Shown: piece by piece, positions 1 through 6,644 of the stretch
Layout: each line of letters opens with the position of its first letter
How positions within the stretch are numbered: the stretch's first letter is position 1
DNA from: a virus
IMG/VR virus record: IMGVR_UViG_3300037882_002580
Span: 1 to 42,687 of that record
Direction: 5' to 3' (one strand)
Length of the DNA stretch: 42,687 nucleotides
Notes under the pieces: generated by a model
Database searches by the model: none
The model's input: only the letters and a program-made list of their open reading frames with translations
What the model was told of the DNA's origin: nothing
Position numbers and translations under genes: made by a program

Positions 1-190
1 ATTCCAGTATTATCTCGGCGCGTTTCCAATCCCAGTAATATGAAGGGGTCATCTCACAACCAAAGCCATAACGGCCTGCCCTTTCCATCCACCACTTCAC
101 GTCTCCAATTCGCCCAACCATGTGCACTGATGTGTAGTAGAAACAGAAGGCACACATGGCATAGAGGCTGTATTTCAATATTGCTGTCAT
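1..190 (-). CDS. Hypothetical small protein, 3' end missing
   Basis: Minus-strand frame open from an ATG at 188-190 to the window edge, giving 63 codons and no stop. The product begins MTAILKYSLYAMCAF, with a hydrophobic stretch over about residues 5-22 that could be a membrane anchor, then an aromatic, charged part (WWMERAGRYGF). It follows the 58-aa gene by 10 nt in the same direction, so it is probably the next gene of the early operon. I do not recognise the family. The corresponding position at the right end of the window holds a different gene. Confidence 0.55.
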   Translation of the reverse strand, partial: MTAILKYSLYAMCAFCFYYTSVHMVGRIGDVKWWMERAGRYGFGCEMTPSYYWDWKRAEIILE

Positions 191-200
191 GGTTTGGTGC

Positions 201-377
201 TTAAATCCACTGAATAAATAATACCTGCAACCGCGCGAGCTTCCGCTCATACGTCCACTGAGCGTAAAACAGTGAGCGTGTGTACATCCAATTTCCTTTA
301 CCAAAACCGATGCATAAAATGTTGATGTAGCTTTCTGCGTGGAGTTGAAGTTCAAGGGAGAGGAGGTCGAGGGTCAT
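201..377 (-). CDS. Conserved 58-aa hypothetical protein, copy A
   Basis: Reads from ATG at 375-377 to TAA at 201-203. The product is 58 aa, starts MTLDLLSLELQLHAESY, and is rich in aromatic and basic residues in its second half (YTRSLFYAQWTYERKLARLQ). A nearly identical second copy is cut by the right edge of the window (42546-42687). Four of the five differences between the copies are transitions, and the encoded protein is largely preserved, which supports real coding. Family and function are unknown; it sits in an operon of small phage genes. Confidence 0.65.
   Translation of the reverse strand: MTLDLLSLELQLHAESYINILCIGFGKGNWMYTRSLFYAQWTYERKLARLQVLFIQWI
205..342. repeat. Terminal near-identical repeat, left copy
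   Basis: Bases 205-342 match 42550-42687 over 138 bp with five mismatches, all clustered in 246-261. The last 80 or so bases are identical. The match ends exactly at the right edge of the window, as expected where an assembly stops inside a repeat or meets its own circular continuation. Confidence 0.9.
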
Positions 378-389
378 ACCGTTGTTTGA

Positions 390-1019
390 TTACACAATAA
401 CCTTCCCGTCTTTGATGCGGCCTTTTTCAGTGAGGAGCTTAATGGCTTTTTCGACTTCATCGTCTTGCTTCACGTCGATGCCTGTAATTTCCTTAAAAAT
501 GTCAGCGTTAAATGCAGGGAGTGAGAAAAAATCATTGTGGCGACTTGGGTTTTCAGACCACCATATCTGACACGCTTCTTTGAATGGTAGCGTTTTGAGA
601 TACCCACCCATCGTTTCCCACCCCTTCACTTCTTTCTTTTCAGTGTCTGTCATGTCATCTTTTTCAATCCAACGGTTGAGAGGAATGTCCATGTAGATGT
701 TGTGCTTTTCGTTGAACTCGTCGTGGCTCATGTCTATCCATGTGTTGAAGATGCGCACTTTGTCTGGTGAGTTTGTGTTGAAGTGACCGCTGTTCCTGTG
801 ACCGCTGTTCAAGTAGCCGCTGTTCCAGTGGCCGCTGTTCAAGTCGCCGCTGTTCAAGTCGCCGCTGTTCCAGTTGCCGCTGTTCCAGCTGCCGCTGTTC
901 CTGTGACCGCTGTTCCTGTGACCGCTGTTCAAGTAGCCGCTGTTCCTGTTGCCGCTGTTCAAGTAGCCGCTGTTCCAGTGGCCGCTGTTCTCTACACCTG
1001 TGTTATTTTTGGTATCCAT
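390..1019 (-). CDS. NSG pentapeptide-repeat phage protein
   Basis: The product is 209 aa. Residues of about 10-80 are 14 consecutive five-residue units of the form xxNSG (HWNSG, YLNSG, HRNSG and so on), predicted to form a right-handed quadrilateral beta helix. The C-terminal 130 residues form a separate domain with the order W-I-D, EKKEVKGW, GGYLKTLPFKEA, IWW. I recall this repeat-plus-domain architecture from other phage genomes. Function is unknown; some pentapeptide proteins mimic DNA or bind gyrase, but nothing here shows that. It is followed downstream by the 58-aa gene. Confidence 0.85.
   Translation of the reverse strand: MDTKNNTGVENSGHWNSGYLNSGNRNSGYLNSGHRNSGHRNSGSWNSGNWNSGDLNSGDLNSGHWNSGYLNSGHRNSGHFNTNSPDKVRIFNTWIDMSHDEFNEKHNIYMDIPLNRWIEKDDMTDTEKKEVKGWETMGGYLKTLPFKEACQIWWSENPSRHNDFFSLPAFNADIFKEITGIDVKQDDEVEKAIKLLTEKGRIKDGKVIV
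780..989. repeat. 15-bp tandem repeat array encoding NSG units
   Basis: Fourteen in-frame 15-bp units share the core CCGCTGTTC on the plus strand; only the two codons before NSG vary. The array is coding (minus strand). Such short, near-identical units can change number by slippage, so repeat length may vary between relatives. Confidence 0.9.
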
Positions 1020-1022
1020 AGT

Positions 1023-1385
1023 TTAGTTGTTAGTTTGATTAGTGGGGGTGAGGGCTTCCAGCCTTTCGATTTCAATACGAGCAAAGTTTCGAGCAACTGT
1101 GTCATGTGGGTGCTCGGTTTCACGGACTGGTGCGGCATCAAATACACCCTTCCAGTATTTAATTTCGTTTTGGATAAACTCCCTCCTCACTGCTTCGGCG
1201 TAGGTGTCGAGGGTAGCCAGTGTTTCATTCCATGTTTCAATGCTGACCATGGCCCCGTTTGCGAAATATAGGTCTTGTAGCTTCTGCGCTGTTGTCTCCT
1301 TGGTGGTTTGTGGGGTGGTCTTTCCGCTGTGTGCCTCGCACCTCTTCATGTCCAGGTCACAGGTGCAGTTGAAGGGGGTGGTCAT
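1023..1385 (-). CDS. Hypothetical phage protein
   Basis: 120 aa. The N-terminus has a cysteine cluster (CTCDLDMKRCEAHSG) that could bind a metal. The remainder looks helical, with the stretch WNETLATLDTYAEAVRREF, then a 30-residue helix ending in IEIERLEAL. It begins 3 nt after the stop of the 43-aa zinc-ribbon gene, so the two are co-transcribed. I do not recognise the family. Confidence 0.7.
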   Translation of the reverse strand: MTTPFNCTCDLDMKRCEAHSGKTTPQTTKETTAQKLQDLYFANGAMVSIETWNETLATLDTYAEAVRREFIQNEIKYWKGVFDAAPVRETEHPHDTVARNFARIEIERLEALTPTNQTNN

Positions 1386-1388
1386 ACT

Positions 1389-1520
1389 TTACGCTTTATA
1401 ATGCTCATAAACTGGCGGTTGTTCGTTCTGCCATTCTTGCTCTTCGATGTAGTCAATCTCGTTGCAGTTTACGCAACCGAGGGCGTAGACGCGGCATCCG
1501 CAATTTTCACAGGTTTCCAT
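1389..1520 (-). CDS. 43-aa zinc-ribbon protein
   Basis: ATG at 1518-1520, TAA at 1389-1391. The short product starts METCENCGCRVYALGC and continues to VNCNE, giving two CxxC knuckles plus an extra CxC, enough for one zinc ribbon. The tail is acidic and aromatic. It is one of at least seven tiny cysteine-rich proteins in this genome. Size and spacing (3 nt to the next gene) fit a real operon member; function unknown. Confidence 0.65.
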   Translation of the reverse strand: METCENCGCRVYALGCVNCNEIDYIEEQEWQNEQPPVYEHYKA

Positions 1521-1541
1521 ATGTTCAATACGTGAGTGGTT

Positions 1542-1766
1542 TTAATGGGTAGTCCAAATAAACTCTGTGCCATTCGTTGGGTGACTATCAACGTGAATGT
1601 ATTTGAAGTCCTCAAAAGTCTGATAGATTGCGATGCTGTTCGGTTTGCCAGCGACGCACCACTTCAATACGGTTACACCATCGGGGAATACAACACCCTC
1701 TAATACCTTGCCTGTACCAGATACTCCGCTTTCGTCGGCGTTTCGTATCATCTCAAATGATTTCAT
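1542..1766 (-). CDS. Conserved phage protein, VSGTGKVLEGV family
   Basis: 74 aa. The pattern ESGVSGTGKVLEGVVFPDG, then SIAIYQTFEDF and HVDSHPTNGTE, belongs to a small uncharacterised protein family that I recall from many phages and bacterial genomes. It looks all-beta. The start overlaps the stop of the 99-aa gene (ATGA at 1763-1766), so translation is probably coupled. No function is known to me. Confidence 0.75.
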   Translation of the reverse strand: MKSFEMIRNADESGVSGTGKVLEGVVFPDGVTVLKWCVAGKPNSIAIYQTFEDFKYIHVDSHPTNGTEFIWTTH

Positions 1767-2062
1767 ACGCTCTTCTTATCGCTAGTAGTGTCCTCTGGGG
1801 TGAGAAATTCCTTGAGGTACTTCTCCATGTCCATGCTGTGAACGTAGGGAGCACCCTGCTCGAATGGGAACGGCCTGCGTACCTTGAAGTCAAAGTGCAT
1901 GTGTTCTTCTGACAGGTAAGCGAGAAGTTTTTCAAGAATGGAGGCGTTGTTATCAGCGATTGTGTTGGCAACAACATCGTCGAGGATAGACTTGATTGTG
2001 TTGTCCGCATGTGTGTTGAAGTACTGCTGCGCTTTCTCTTGTGCTATTTCTATATGGGTCAT
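1763..2062 (-). CDS. Hypothetical phage protein
   Basis: 99 aa. Predicted helical N-terminal half (EIAQEKAQQYFNTHADNTI) and a mixed C-terminal half with FDFKVRRPFPFEQGAP. It overlaps both neighbours by 4 nt (ATGA), a sign of translational coupling. No recognisable domain. Confidence 0.7.
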   Translation of the reverse strand: MTHIEIAQEKAQQYFNTHADNTIKSILDDVVANTIADNNASILEKLLAYLSEEHMHFDFKVRRPFPFEQGAPYVHSMDMEKYLKEFLTPEDTTSDKKSV

Positions 2063-2475
2063 ATTTTGAATTTATCGGCTAATGCGGCGGTCGGTGATCG
2101 TGTGCCCTGCCCTATGGCTGCGTATTTCGTTTTCAGAAGCTGCGGCAATGGTTGTGCAAGTTCTTCCAGGTTGCCGATGCGCCCTACTTCCTTGGCGGCC
2201 TGCAGTATCATCTGCATTTTCCTGGATACGCCCTTGGTGTGGATTTCATTCCAGTCATCGGTGTCTATGACGTGGGTGGCGTTCCACCCCATTGTCCCTT
2301 GCCAGTCTGGTACGATTTCCTGGATTTGGTCCCCCTTAATGGCGAGCCCATTGCTGAATACTCCGCGCTGTGTGGGATTCAGAAAGAGGAAGTATGCCTT
2401 GTGCGCTTCGGCTGCGGGGATACTGTGCTCTTGGTCGCGCCGGAATCCTACGATGAGTTTGATTTTGTACTTCAT
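2059..2475 (-). CDS. Hypothetical phage protein, 138 aa
   Basis: I place the start at the ATG at 2473-2475, which overlaps the TGA of the replication gene (ATGA). An upstream in-frame start at 2544 would overlap that gene by 73 nt and adds an unconvincing Cys-rich extension. The protein starts MKYKIKLIVGFRRDQEHSI, contains the patterns AHKAYFLFL and DWQGTMGWN, and ends in a helical part. A dedicated fold is likely, but I cannot name it. Confidence 0.72.
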   Translation of the reverse strand: MKYKIKLIVGFRRDQEHSIPAAEAHKAYFLFLNPTQRGVFSNGLAIKGDQIQEIVPDWQGTMGWNATHVIDTDDWNEIHTKGVSRKMQMILQAAKEVGRIGNLEELAQPLPQLLKTKYAAIGQGTRSPTAALADKFKI

Positions 2476-3554
2476 GAGAACGCGACGGGTGATTTTGATA
2501 ATGCTGCTTTCTTCCTGGCAGCAAAGGCTTCGAGCTTCACCCACTTGCTCTCAAGGTCGGCTGGGGTGCTGATGGTGGGGAAGTACTGCTCTGCCATGTG
2601 CGCCTGGATGAAGCCCACAATGGCGGTCAATCGTTCGAGGCCGTGAAGAGTGAAGAGTCGCTGTGCTGCTTCACGTTCGTGTTTGCGTTTAAAGCATTGA
2701 GCGATGGAGGGGTTTATTGCATCAAATAGGTCGATGACCTCGTTTGCATTTGGTGTGGTGGATTTCTTCGCTTCCGGCTCTGCCATTGAGTTAAGTTTAG
2801 TTAAGTTAGGTTGAGTTAAGTGCGATAGGGTACTTATACTGTACTTATAAGTAGTCGTATCGAGCGAAAAGTCTGGGTAGATTGCTGTCATTTTATGAAG
2901 CAATGACTCACTCTCCTTCAAAGTAGCCATTGCTTTTTCTGCGTGATAATGTGTGCCCTGAATGTCACGACCACAAAACTCAATAGCTGTCTGATTTCCC
3001 TTTTTTTGATTACATTCTCGACAAGCCAAAGCCATATTCGTGTATAGATCGCGCCCACCACGTGAAGCGGGGATTATGTGGTCGAGTTCAAAAGACGTGT
3101 CCGTTATTTGCGTATTGCAGTATCGGCATGTGAAATTGTCTCTGACTAACATCGCCTGGCGTTTAGTCAGATATGGGTTTTCATCATACTCGATACTGTC
3201 AAAATCGAGTGCAGCTCGAATATTTTGAGGTAGTTTTTCTAGCTCAGATACAATACCCTTCTTAACTTTAGGGCTTTCTTGATTTTGATGTTTGAGGAAA
3301 TTCTTTATTACAATCCAACCATCTATGTAGACAACCTTACCTTCTCGGGCAAATCGTCCAATAATTTTTGTAACCATCTCCTTTTCTATGCCGGTTTCTA
3401 GTGCAATTTTCTTGAGTGGTATCTCGTAGATGCCACAAATGTTCGTTGAAGTGTTGGTGAGGAAATAGAGAAACAATAGCTTCTCTATCGGGTCAAGATT
3501 GGCGGTATATCCGTCATCCCAAAACCGCGTGTTCACCATTCTGTTCTTTGACAT
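2472..3554 (-). CDS. Replication-initiator-like winged-helix protein with internal HNH domain
   Basis: 360 aa from the ATG at 3552-3554; an in-frame ATG at 3638 would add 28 residues over the leader hairpins. Residues 1-95 resemble the winged-helix N-terminus of phage replisome-organiser/DnaD-type proteins (RFWDDGYTANLDPIEKLLF, GWIVIKNFLKHQ). Residues 135-190 are a complete HNH nuclease: C143xxC146, D158-H159, N173, C178xxC181. Residues 270-350 resemble the C-terminal helical domain of phage replication proteins (NPSIAQCFKRKHEREAAQRL). Thus an HNH domain lies between the two halves of a replication protein. It could nick DNA to start replication or be a homing-type insertion. No Shine-Dalgarno site precedes the start. 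Confidence 0.75.
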   Translation of the reverse strand: MSKNRMVNTRFWDDGYTANLDPIEKLLFLYFLTNTSTNICGIYEIPLKKIALETGIEKEMVTKIIGRFAREGKVVYIDGWIVIKNFLKHQNQESPKVKKGIVSELEKLPQNIRAALDFDSIEYDENPYLTKRQAMLVRDNFTCRYCNTQITDTSFELDHIIPASRGGRDLYTNMALACRECNQKKGNQTAIEFCGRDIQGTHYHAEKAMATLKESESLLHKMTAIYPDFSLDTTTYKYSISTLSHLTQPNLTKLNSMAEPEAKKSTTPNANEVIDLFDAINPSIAQCFKRKHEREAAQRLFTLHGLERLTAIVGFIQAHMAEQYFPTISTPADLESKWVKLEAFAARKKAALSKSPVAFS

Positions 3555-3570
3555 GGCGGCTGGTCTTAAA

Positions 3571-3657
3571 AATAAAACCCCTCTGACCGAGGCTCGCCCT
3601 TCACAGTCGTAAAACTGTGTCGCTTGAGCACCCGTCATAGGGGTCTAATATCGGGTG
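3571..3657 (-). promoter_or_regulatory. Hairpin-rich leader of the replication gene
   Basis: Between the promoter at 3.7 kb and the ATG at 3554 the minus strand can form three hairpins: CACCCG/CGGGTG (3629-3657), CACAGT/ACTGTG (3602-3619), and CCTC/GAGG (3580-3592) followed by GGTTTTATTTTT. The last looks like a weak intrinsic terminator, so attenuation is possible. This is inference from base pairing only. Confidence 0.4.
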
Positions 3658-3663
3658 TTACTC

Positions 3664-3688
3664 GGTCACTACTCAATGAGTAGTGACC
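3664..3688. promoter_or_regulatory. Operator-like palindrome, 11-bp arms
   Basis: Perfect arms GGTCACTACTC and GAGTAGTGACC are separated by AAT. The site begins 2 nt downstream of a -10 box (TATACT at 3691-3696), so a bound dimer would block transcription of the replication gene. No regulator is identified. Confidence 0.7.
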
Positions 3689-3690
3689 AC

Positions 3691-3720
3691 AGTATACCTT
3701 GTAATATATTTTCAAGTCGA
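3691..3720 (-). promoter_or_regulatory. Putative promoter of the replication operon
   Basis: Minus-strand -10 TATACT (3691-3696), 18-bp spacer and -35 TCGACT (3715-3720), two mismatches from TTGACA. It lies between the terminator at 3.74 kb and the palindrome. Confidence 0.45.
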
Positions 3721-3732
3721 GCGGCATGTGGA

Positions 3733-3761
3733 TAACAAACCGCCCCATTCCTGGAGCGGTT
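3733..3761 (-). terminator. Intrinsic terminator of the early operon
   Basis: AACCGC (3738-3743) pairs with GCGGTT (3756-3761), followed on the minus strand by TGTTA. It lies just after the stop of the 138-aa gene and before the next promoter. Confidence 0.5.
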
Positions 3762-3769
3762 ATTTCGCG

Positions 3770-4186
3770 TTACGCTTCTTCATCGACATGCGACGGGTCC
3801 ACGGGTGCCATCATGTACACATACTGCGTTGTGGAAGGCTCAACCTTGCGGGGATTGCCGCCGAAGACATAGCCCTCTACTTTTGCGGCGTAGAGCCACA
3901 ACTTCAAGCCATCATCAAACTTGTCCGAGCGAATGAAACGCATTTCACTTACAAGAACTGCTGAGGTGTCGTGAAGTACACAAACCACTTCGTTGGTGTT
4001 CACCATTGCAATGGATTGCGCACCAAGTTTCACGTTGTCGAGTACTGCCTTCATTTGCTCGGGTGTATTGCAGAATACCCCATGCAGAATGCGAGGCTGT
4101 ACCACGGGCGCATATTCAGCGCGTGCTTTGAGCGCTAGGGTAAGTACCGCTAGAGCTACAAGGACATACCAACCAATCTTTTTCAT
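3770..4186 (-). CDS. Secreted or membrane-anchored hypothetical protein
   Basis: 138 aa. The N-terminus MKKIGWYVLVALAVLTLAL followed by KARAEY is a classic signal peptide with possible cleavage after ARA. The mature part has two cysteines (FCNTPEQ, VVCVLHD) that could form a disulfide. It overlaps the upstream 64-aa gene by 4 nt and is the last gene before a terminator. An exported early phage protein may act in superinfection exclusion, but that is only a guess. Confidence 0.7.
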   Translation of the reverse strand: MKKIGWYVLVALAVLTLALKARAEYAPVVQPRILHGVFCNTPEQMKAVLDNVKLGAQSIAMVNTNEVVCVLHDTSAVLVSEMRFIRSDKFDDGLKLWLYAAKVEGYVFGGNPRKVEPSTTQYVYMMAPVDPSHVDEEA

Positions 4187-4377
4187 TGTAGGCGACTCCC
4201 TTCAAGAACTTTGCGAGGTAGTGGGTTCACGCCATCAAGATATGCTTCGTGACAAAAGGGCGAGCAAAACTCATCCTTGCCGTCACGCACGGCCTTGTGG
4301 GTGTAGACCCATGCGGCGGGGAACGAAGACCCGCAACACGAGCAGATTTTATGTTCGACGTACTTCCTAGACCACAT
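4183..4377 (-). CDS. 64-aa zinc-finger protein
   Basis: Cysteine pairs CSCCGSSF and FCSPFCHEAY about 25 residues apart form one predicted treble-clef or ribbon. A strong Shine-Dalgarno site AGGAGG (4383-4388) lies 5 nt before the ATG, which fixes the start. Its stop overlaps the next gene (ATGA). Similar mini zinc fingers recur in this genome. Function unknown. Confidence 0.7.
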   Translation of the reverse strand: MWSRKYVEHKICSCCGSSFPAAWVYTHKAVRDGKDEFCSPFCHEAYLDGVNPLPRKVLEGSRLQ

Positions 4378-4403
4378 GTTAGCCTCCTGTGCTGTCTAGG
4401 ATT

Positions 4404-4412
4404 ATTATCGCA
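4404..4412 (-). promoter_or_regulatory. Extended -10 promoter
   Basis: TGCGATAAT on the minus strand, just downstream of the terminator at 4417-4440 and 27 nt before the ATG at 4377. There is no clear -35 box. Confidence 0.4.
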
Positions 4413-4416
4413 TACG

Positions 4417-4440
4417 AAAAGGGCCGCGATGTGCGGCCCT
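4417..4440 (-). terminator. Intrinsic terminator
   Basis: AGGGCCGC (4433-4440 read on the minus strand) and GCGGCCCT pair across a 5-nt loop and are followed by TTTTC. It separates the 43-aa gene from the 64-aa gene, which has its own promoter. Confidence 0.7.
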
Positions 4441-4452
4441 GTGTTTAACGTG

Positions 4453-4584
4453 CTACCAAAGCTTCTTGTTACACCTGGTGCAGAACCCCTTATCCCATCC
4501 CTGTCGTGTGCGGATTTCTTCGCCACAGCACCATGAGCGTTTGCCGATGAGCTTGAGGAGTGTGCGAGCGATGGTTTTGAGCAT
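4453..4584 (-). CDS. 43-aa basic zinc-finger protein
   Basis: ATG at 4582-4584, TAG at 4453-4455. The product starts MLKTIARTLLKLIGKRSWCC and ends FCTRCNKKLW. It has a basic amphipathic helix, then a C-C...CxxC metal site. It sits 9 nt after the 90-aa gene and right before a terminator. A DNA- or RNA-binding role is plausible from charge alone. Confidence 0.55.
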   Translation of the reverse strand: MLKTIARTLLKLIGKRSWCCGEEIRTRQGWDKGFCTRCNKKLW

Positions 4585-4593
4585 GATGGGTGG

Positions 4594-4866
4594 TTATTCC
4601 TTTTTTGTGTAATCCTCTAGGCGAAGGTCTTTCATTTCGCGCATGAAGTTTGCAACTCGCTCAATGTCATGCAGCTCGGTGCGATTGCAGTCTTCTTGCA
4701 CAAACCCTTCATCTGTGAGCCATTCGACATACATCTTTCCATCTTCAAATTTGATGTGAGCAAAGCCCTCATTCAGGCTGATAGAGAAATATGCGTCATA
4801 CTTGGCCATAACTTCTGGCAGACTTACTTTTTTCTCGACTACTTTCTGCGCTTCTTTTTGTGACAT
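4594..4866 (-). CDS. Hypothetical phage protein
   Basis: 90 aa with a beta-rich middle (YFSISLNEGFAHIKFEDGKM) flanked by charged helices, ending in RLEDYTKKE. It is co-directional and 2 nt from the 192-aa gene. No family recognised. Confidence 0.65.
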   Translation of the reverse strand: MSQKEAQKVVEKKVSLPEVMAKYDAYFSISLNEGFAHIKFEDGKMYVEWLTDEGFVQEDCNRTELHDIERVANFMREMKDLRLEDYTKKE

Positions 4867-4868
4867 GG

Positions 4869-5447
4869 TTAGAACTTAGGTTGTTGATAGATGTCTGGGT
4901 ACGCGGGCATGATCGGCTTTGTGACGGGTTTCAGCTTCTCGAACGTTTCATTCGACGGCATGGCGTCCACTTCGAGTTCTAGGAAGTACAGGAAGTCGTG
5001 GAACGACGGGAAGCGTGGGTCATGTGACCATTCATCCCGCCACTTCTTGTACAGCTCGGCATTTGGCACAGGACAACCGTTCTCCATTGCCCACTGTGTC
5101 CACTTGTCCAAGATGGCACTTGCTTGGCCCTGTGATGAGGCTGGCACACGTTCGGGCTCCCCTTTGCGGTTCTCCACTATCTCGTAGTGAAAGTCGCACT
5201 TAAACAGCATTCTACGGGCTTCCCCGAGCCCTGGGTCGCGCGGGTCGATGGCGTACTGCCACTTGCAGTATTCCGGTATTACTGCGCCTTCAAGGTATCG
5301 CCGCTTCTTTGTGTTTTCGGGGATGACTGGCCTTATCTCGAACGCGTCATACTCCTTCATCCACTGCACGAGCATCGAACGGGCGTAGTCTGAGCTTGAT
5401 GCAAAGCCTGTGCGTGTTGCGTTAGGCTTGAGAATTAAGTGCTTCAT
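4869..5447 (-). CDS. Conserved phage protein, 192 aa
   Basis: The motif KKRRYLEGAVIPEYCKWQY, the phrase YEIVENRKGEPERVPASSQG, and a C-terminal WRDEWSHDPRFPSFHDFLYF recall an uncharacterised family from phage recombination or replication regions. It lies directly after RusA with a 4-nt overlap (ATGA at 5444-5447), which suggests a shared role in DNA metabolism. I cannot name a domain. Confidence 0.7.
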   Translation of the reverse strand: MKHLILKPNATRTGFASSSDYARSMLVQWMKEYDAFEIRPVIPENTKKRRYLEGAVIPEYCKWQYAIDPRDPGLGEARRMLFKCDFHYEIVENRKGEPERVPASSQGQASAILDKWTQWAMENGCPVPNAELYKKWRDEWSHDPRFPSFHDFLYFLELEVDAMPSNETFEKLKPVTKPIMPAYPDIYQQPKF

Positions 5448-5800
5448 GGAAGTGAATTAACCACTATCTCGATGCGCGGGTTCTGCTTATCGTAGAACTT
5501 GCACACGTCGGCTTCCTGAATCTGATTGTCATTCTCCCACACGATGCCCTCAAGTGCATCCATGGAGAGCTTGTGGAAGTTATCCCAGTCGCACTTTCTC
5601 TTTGTGCCGAAGAAGAGTTTGATAGCTACCTGTAAGTCTCCGGTGAGTAGCTTCCGTTTCCACTGTTTGCGAGCCTGGGCGATGTATTGCTGCTTTATGT
5701 TTTTTCCCTCTTGAGAGAGGTACATGTGCGCGTAACCATTGCGGCATGTCATTTTGTAGATGTGCGAGGTTGATTTTGGTTCGCCTGGAAGAACTATCAA
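5444..5800 (-). CDS. rusA: RusA-family Holliday junction resolvase
   Basis: I chose the TTG at 5798-5800, whose TTGA overlaps the upstream stop; this gives 118 aa, the usual RusA size of about 120. D71, D73 and D91 (in RKCDWDNFH and WENDNQI) then fall at almost the positions of the catalytic aspartates of E. coli RusA (D70, D72, D91). An in-frame ATG at 5878 would overlap the upstream gene by 82 nt. RusA resolves branched DNA before packaging. It lies in a cassette with SSB and YqaJ. Confidence 0.85.
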   Translation of the reverse strand: MIVLPGEPKSTSHIYKMTCRNGYAHMYLSQEGKNIKQQYIAQARKQWKRKLLTGDLQVAIKLFFGTKRKCDWDNFHKLSMDALEGIVWENDNQIQEADVCKFYDKQNPRIEIVVNSLP

Positions 5801-6078
5801 AGTAGTGAGGGCTGTGCCCTTAGCCGATAATGAAATGAAGTGATACCCGTGGTGCGTGAGGGCTTCTTGCCTGTGCATTCAAGCTCGCCGTAGTGTCGCA
5901 ATTCATTCATACGTGCTGACACCGTTGAGCGTTCAAGCCCAAGGGCTTGGGCAAGTGATGCGATACACCAGTCTTGCCCGTAGTCCTCGGCCATCTTTGC
6001 TTTTATGAGCGCGTACAGTCCTCCCGCGTCATAGGTGCGGAAGTGTTCGCGCGATGTGGATGCTGTCGCGTGGGTCAT
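5797..6078 (-). CDS. Winged-helix DNA-binding protein
   Basis: 93 aa. Residues 20-90 show a winged-helix pattern: GGLYALIKAKM, WCIASLAQALGLERSTVSAR as the helix-turn-helix, MNELRHYGELE as the recognition end, then a wing. It lies between SSB and RusA, 3 nt from SSB. It may regulate the early operon or help replication; the sequence does not decide. Confidence 0.7.
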   Translation of the reverse strand: MTHATASTSREHFRTYDAGGLYALIKAKMAEDYGQDWCIASLAQALGLERSTVSARMNELRHYGELECTGKKPSRTTGITSFHYRLRAQPSLL

Positions 6079-6081
6079 AAG

Positions 6082-6513
6082 TTAGAAAGGGATGTCTGCT
6101 GGGTCTATTTCGCCCGCTGGTACGTCCACACCATCATACTGCGCGTCTACCGTTTGCTGCGTCGTGGTCTTTGGTGCGCTATCGGTCTTAGGGTTGTTTC
6201 CAAAGATGAAGTTCTCCGCGACGATTTCAGTGCGGTATTGCTTCACGCCGTCCTTGTCCCATGAGCGGGTTTTCAAGCGGCCAATGATGCCGATTTGATT
6301 GCCTTTGTGGAAGTACTGCGCGATGATTTCGGCCTGCTTCCCGAACGATACGACGTTGTGATACTCGACCTCCTCTTGCTTCTTGCCGTCCTTGTCTTTC
6401 CAGGTGCGGTTTGTGGCAACGGAGAATGATGCGACCTGTGTGCCGGATGGGAGTGCCTTGAGTTCAACGTCGCGGGTAAGGTTGCCGATGATGGTGGTGG
6501 TGTTGAGATACAT
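6082..6513 (-). CDS. ssb: Single-stranded DNA-binding protein
   Basis: 143 aa. Residues 1-105 are the OB fold (NTTTIIGNLTRDVELK, ATNRTWKDKDGKKQEE, QIGIIGRLKTRSW). A disordered Q/T-rich linker follows, and the protein ends in the acidic tip DPADIPF, the SSB-Ct that recruits replication and repair enzymes. No Shine-Dalgarno site precedes the start; an extended -10 (TGGTACAAT, 6570-6578) lies about 57 nt upstream, so SSB may also have its own promoter. Confidence 0.95.
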   Translation of the reverse strand: MYLNTTTIIGNLTRDVELKALPSGTQVASFSVATNRTWKDKDGKKQEEVEYHNVVSFGKQAEIIAQYFHKGNQIGIIGRLKTRSWDKDGVKQYRTEIVAENFIFGNNPKTDSAPKTTTQQTVDAQYDGVDVPAGEIDPADIPF

Positions 6514-6518
6514 AGATT

Positions 6519-6644
6519 TTATGAGTTATCGCTGTGTAGGATGCAGGTGCATGTGCCGTGGATGATGACATTGTACCAATGTGCCTGGCCAGTAACGTGT
6601 CGGCCTTCGCAGAGCATTGAGGCTCCGAATTGTAGGCGGCTCAT
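6519..6644 (-). CDS. 41-aa hypothetical protein
   Basis: ATG at 6642-6644 overlaps the TGA of YqaJ (ATGA) and the frame closes with TAA at 6519-6521, 5 nt before SSB. The product starts MSRLQFGASMLCEGRH and contains THR-CYS repeats (GTCTCIL). The coupling supports translation; no family recognised. Confidence 0.5.
   Translation of the reverse strand: MSRLQFGASMLCEGRHVTGQAHWYNVIIHGTCTCILHSDNS

Noticed and set aside
780-989. Short regular repeats resembling a CRISPR array
   Set aside because: Units are contiguous 15-bp coding repeats without spacers; no cas genes in the window.
783-1271. Plus-strand ORF of 162 aa with VAAVPV repeats
   Set aside because: It is the antisense of the NSG-repeat gene; the 15-bp repeat keeps both frames open.
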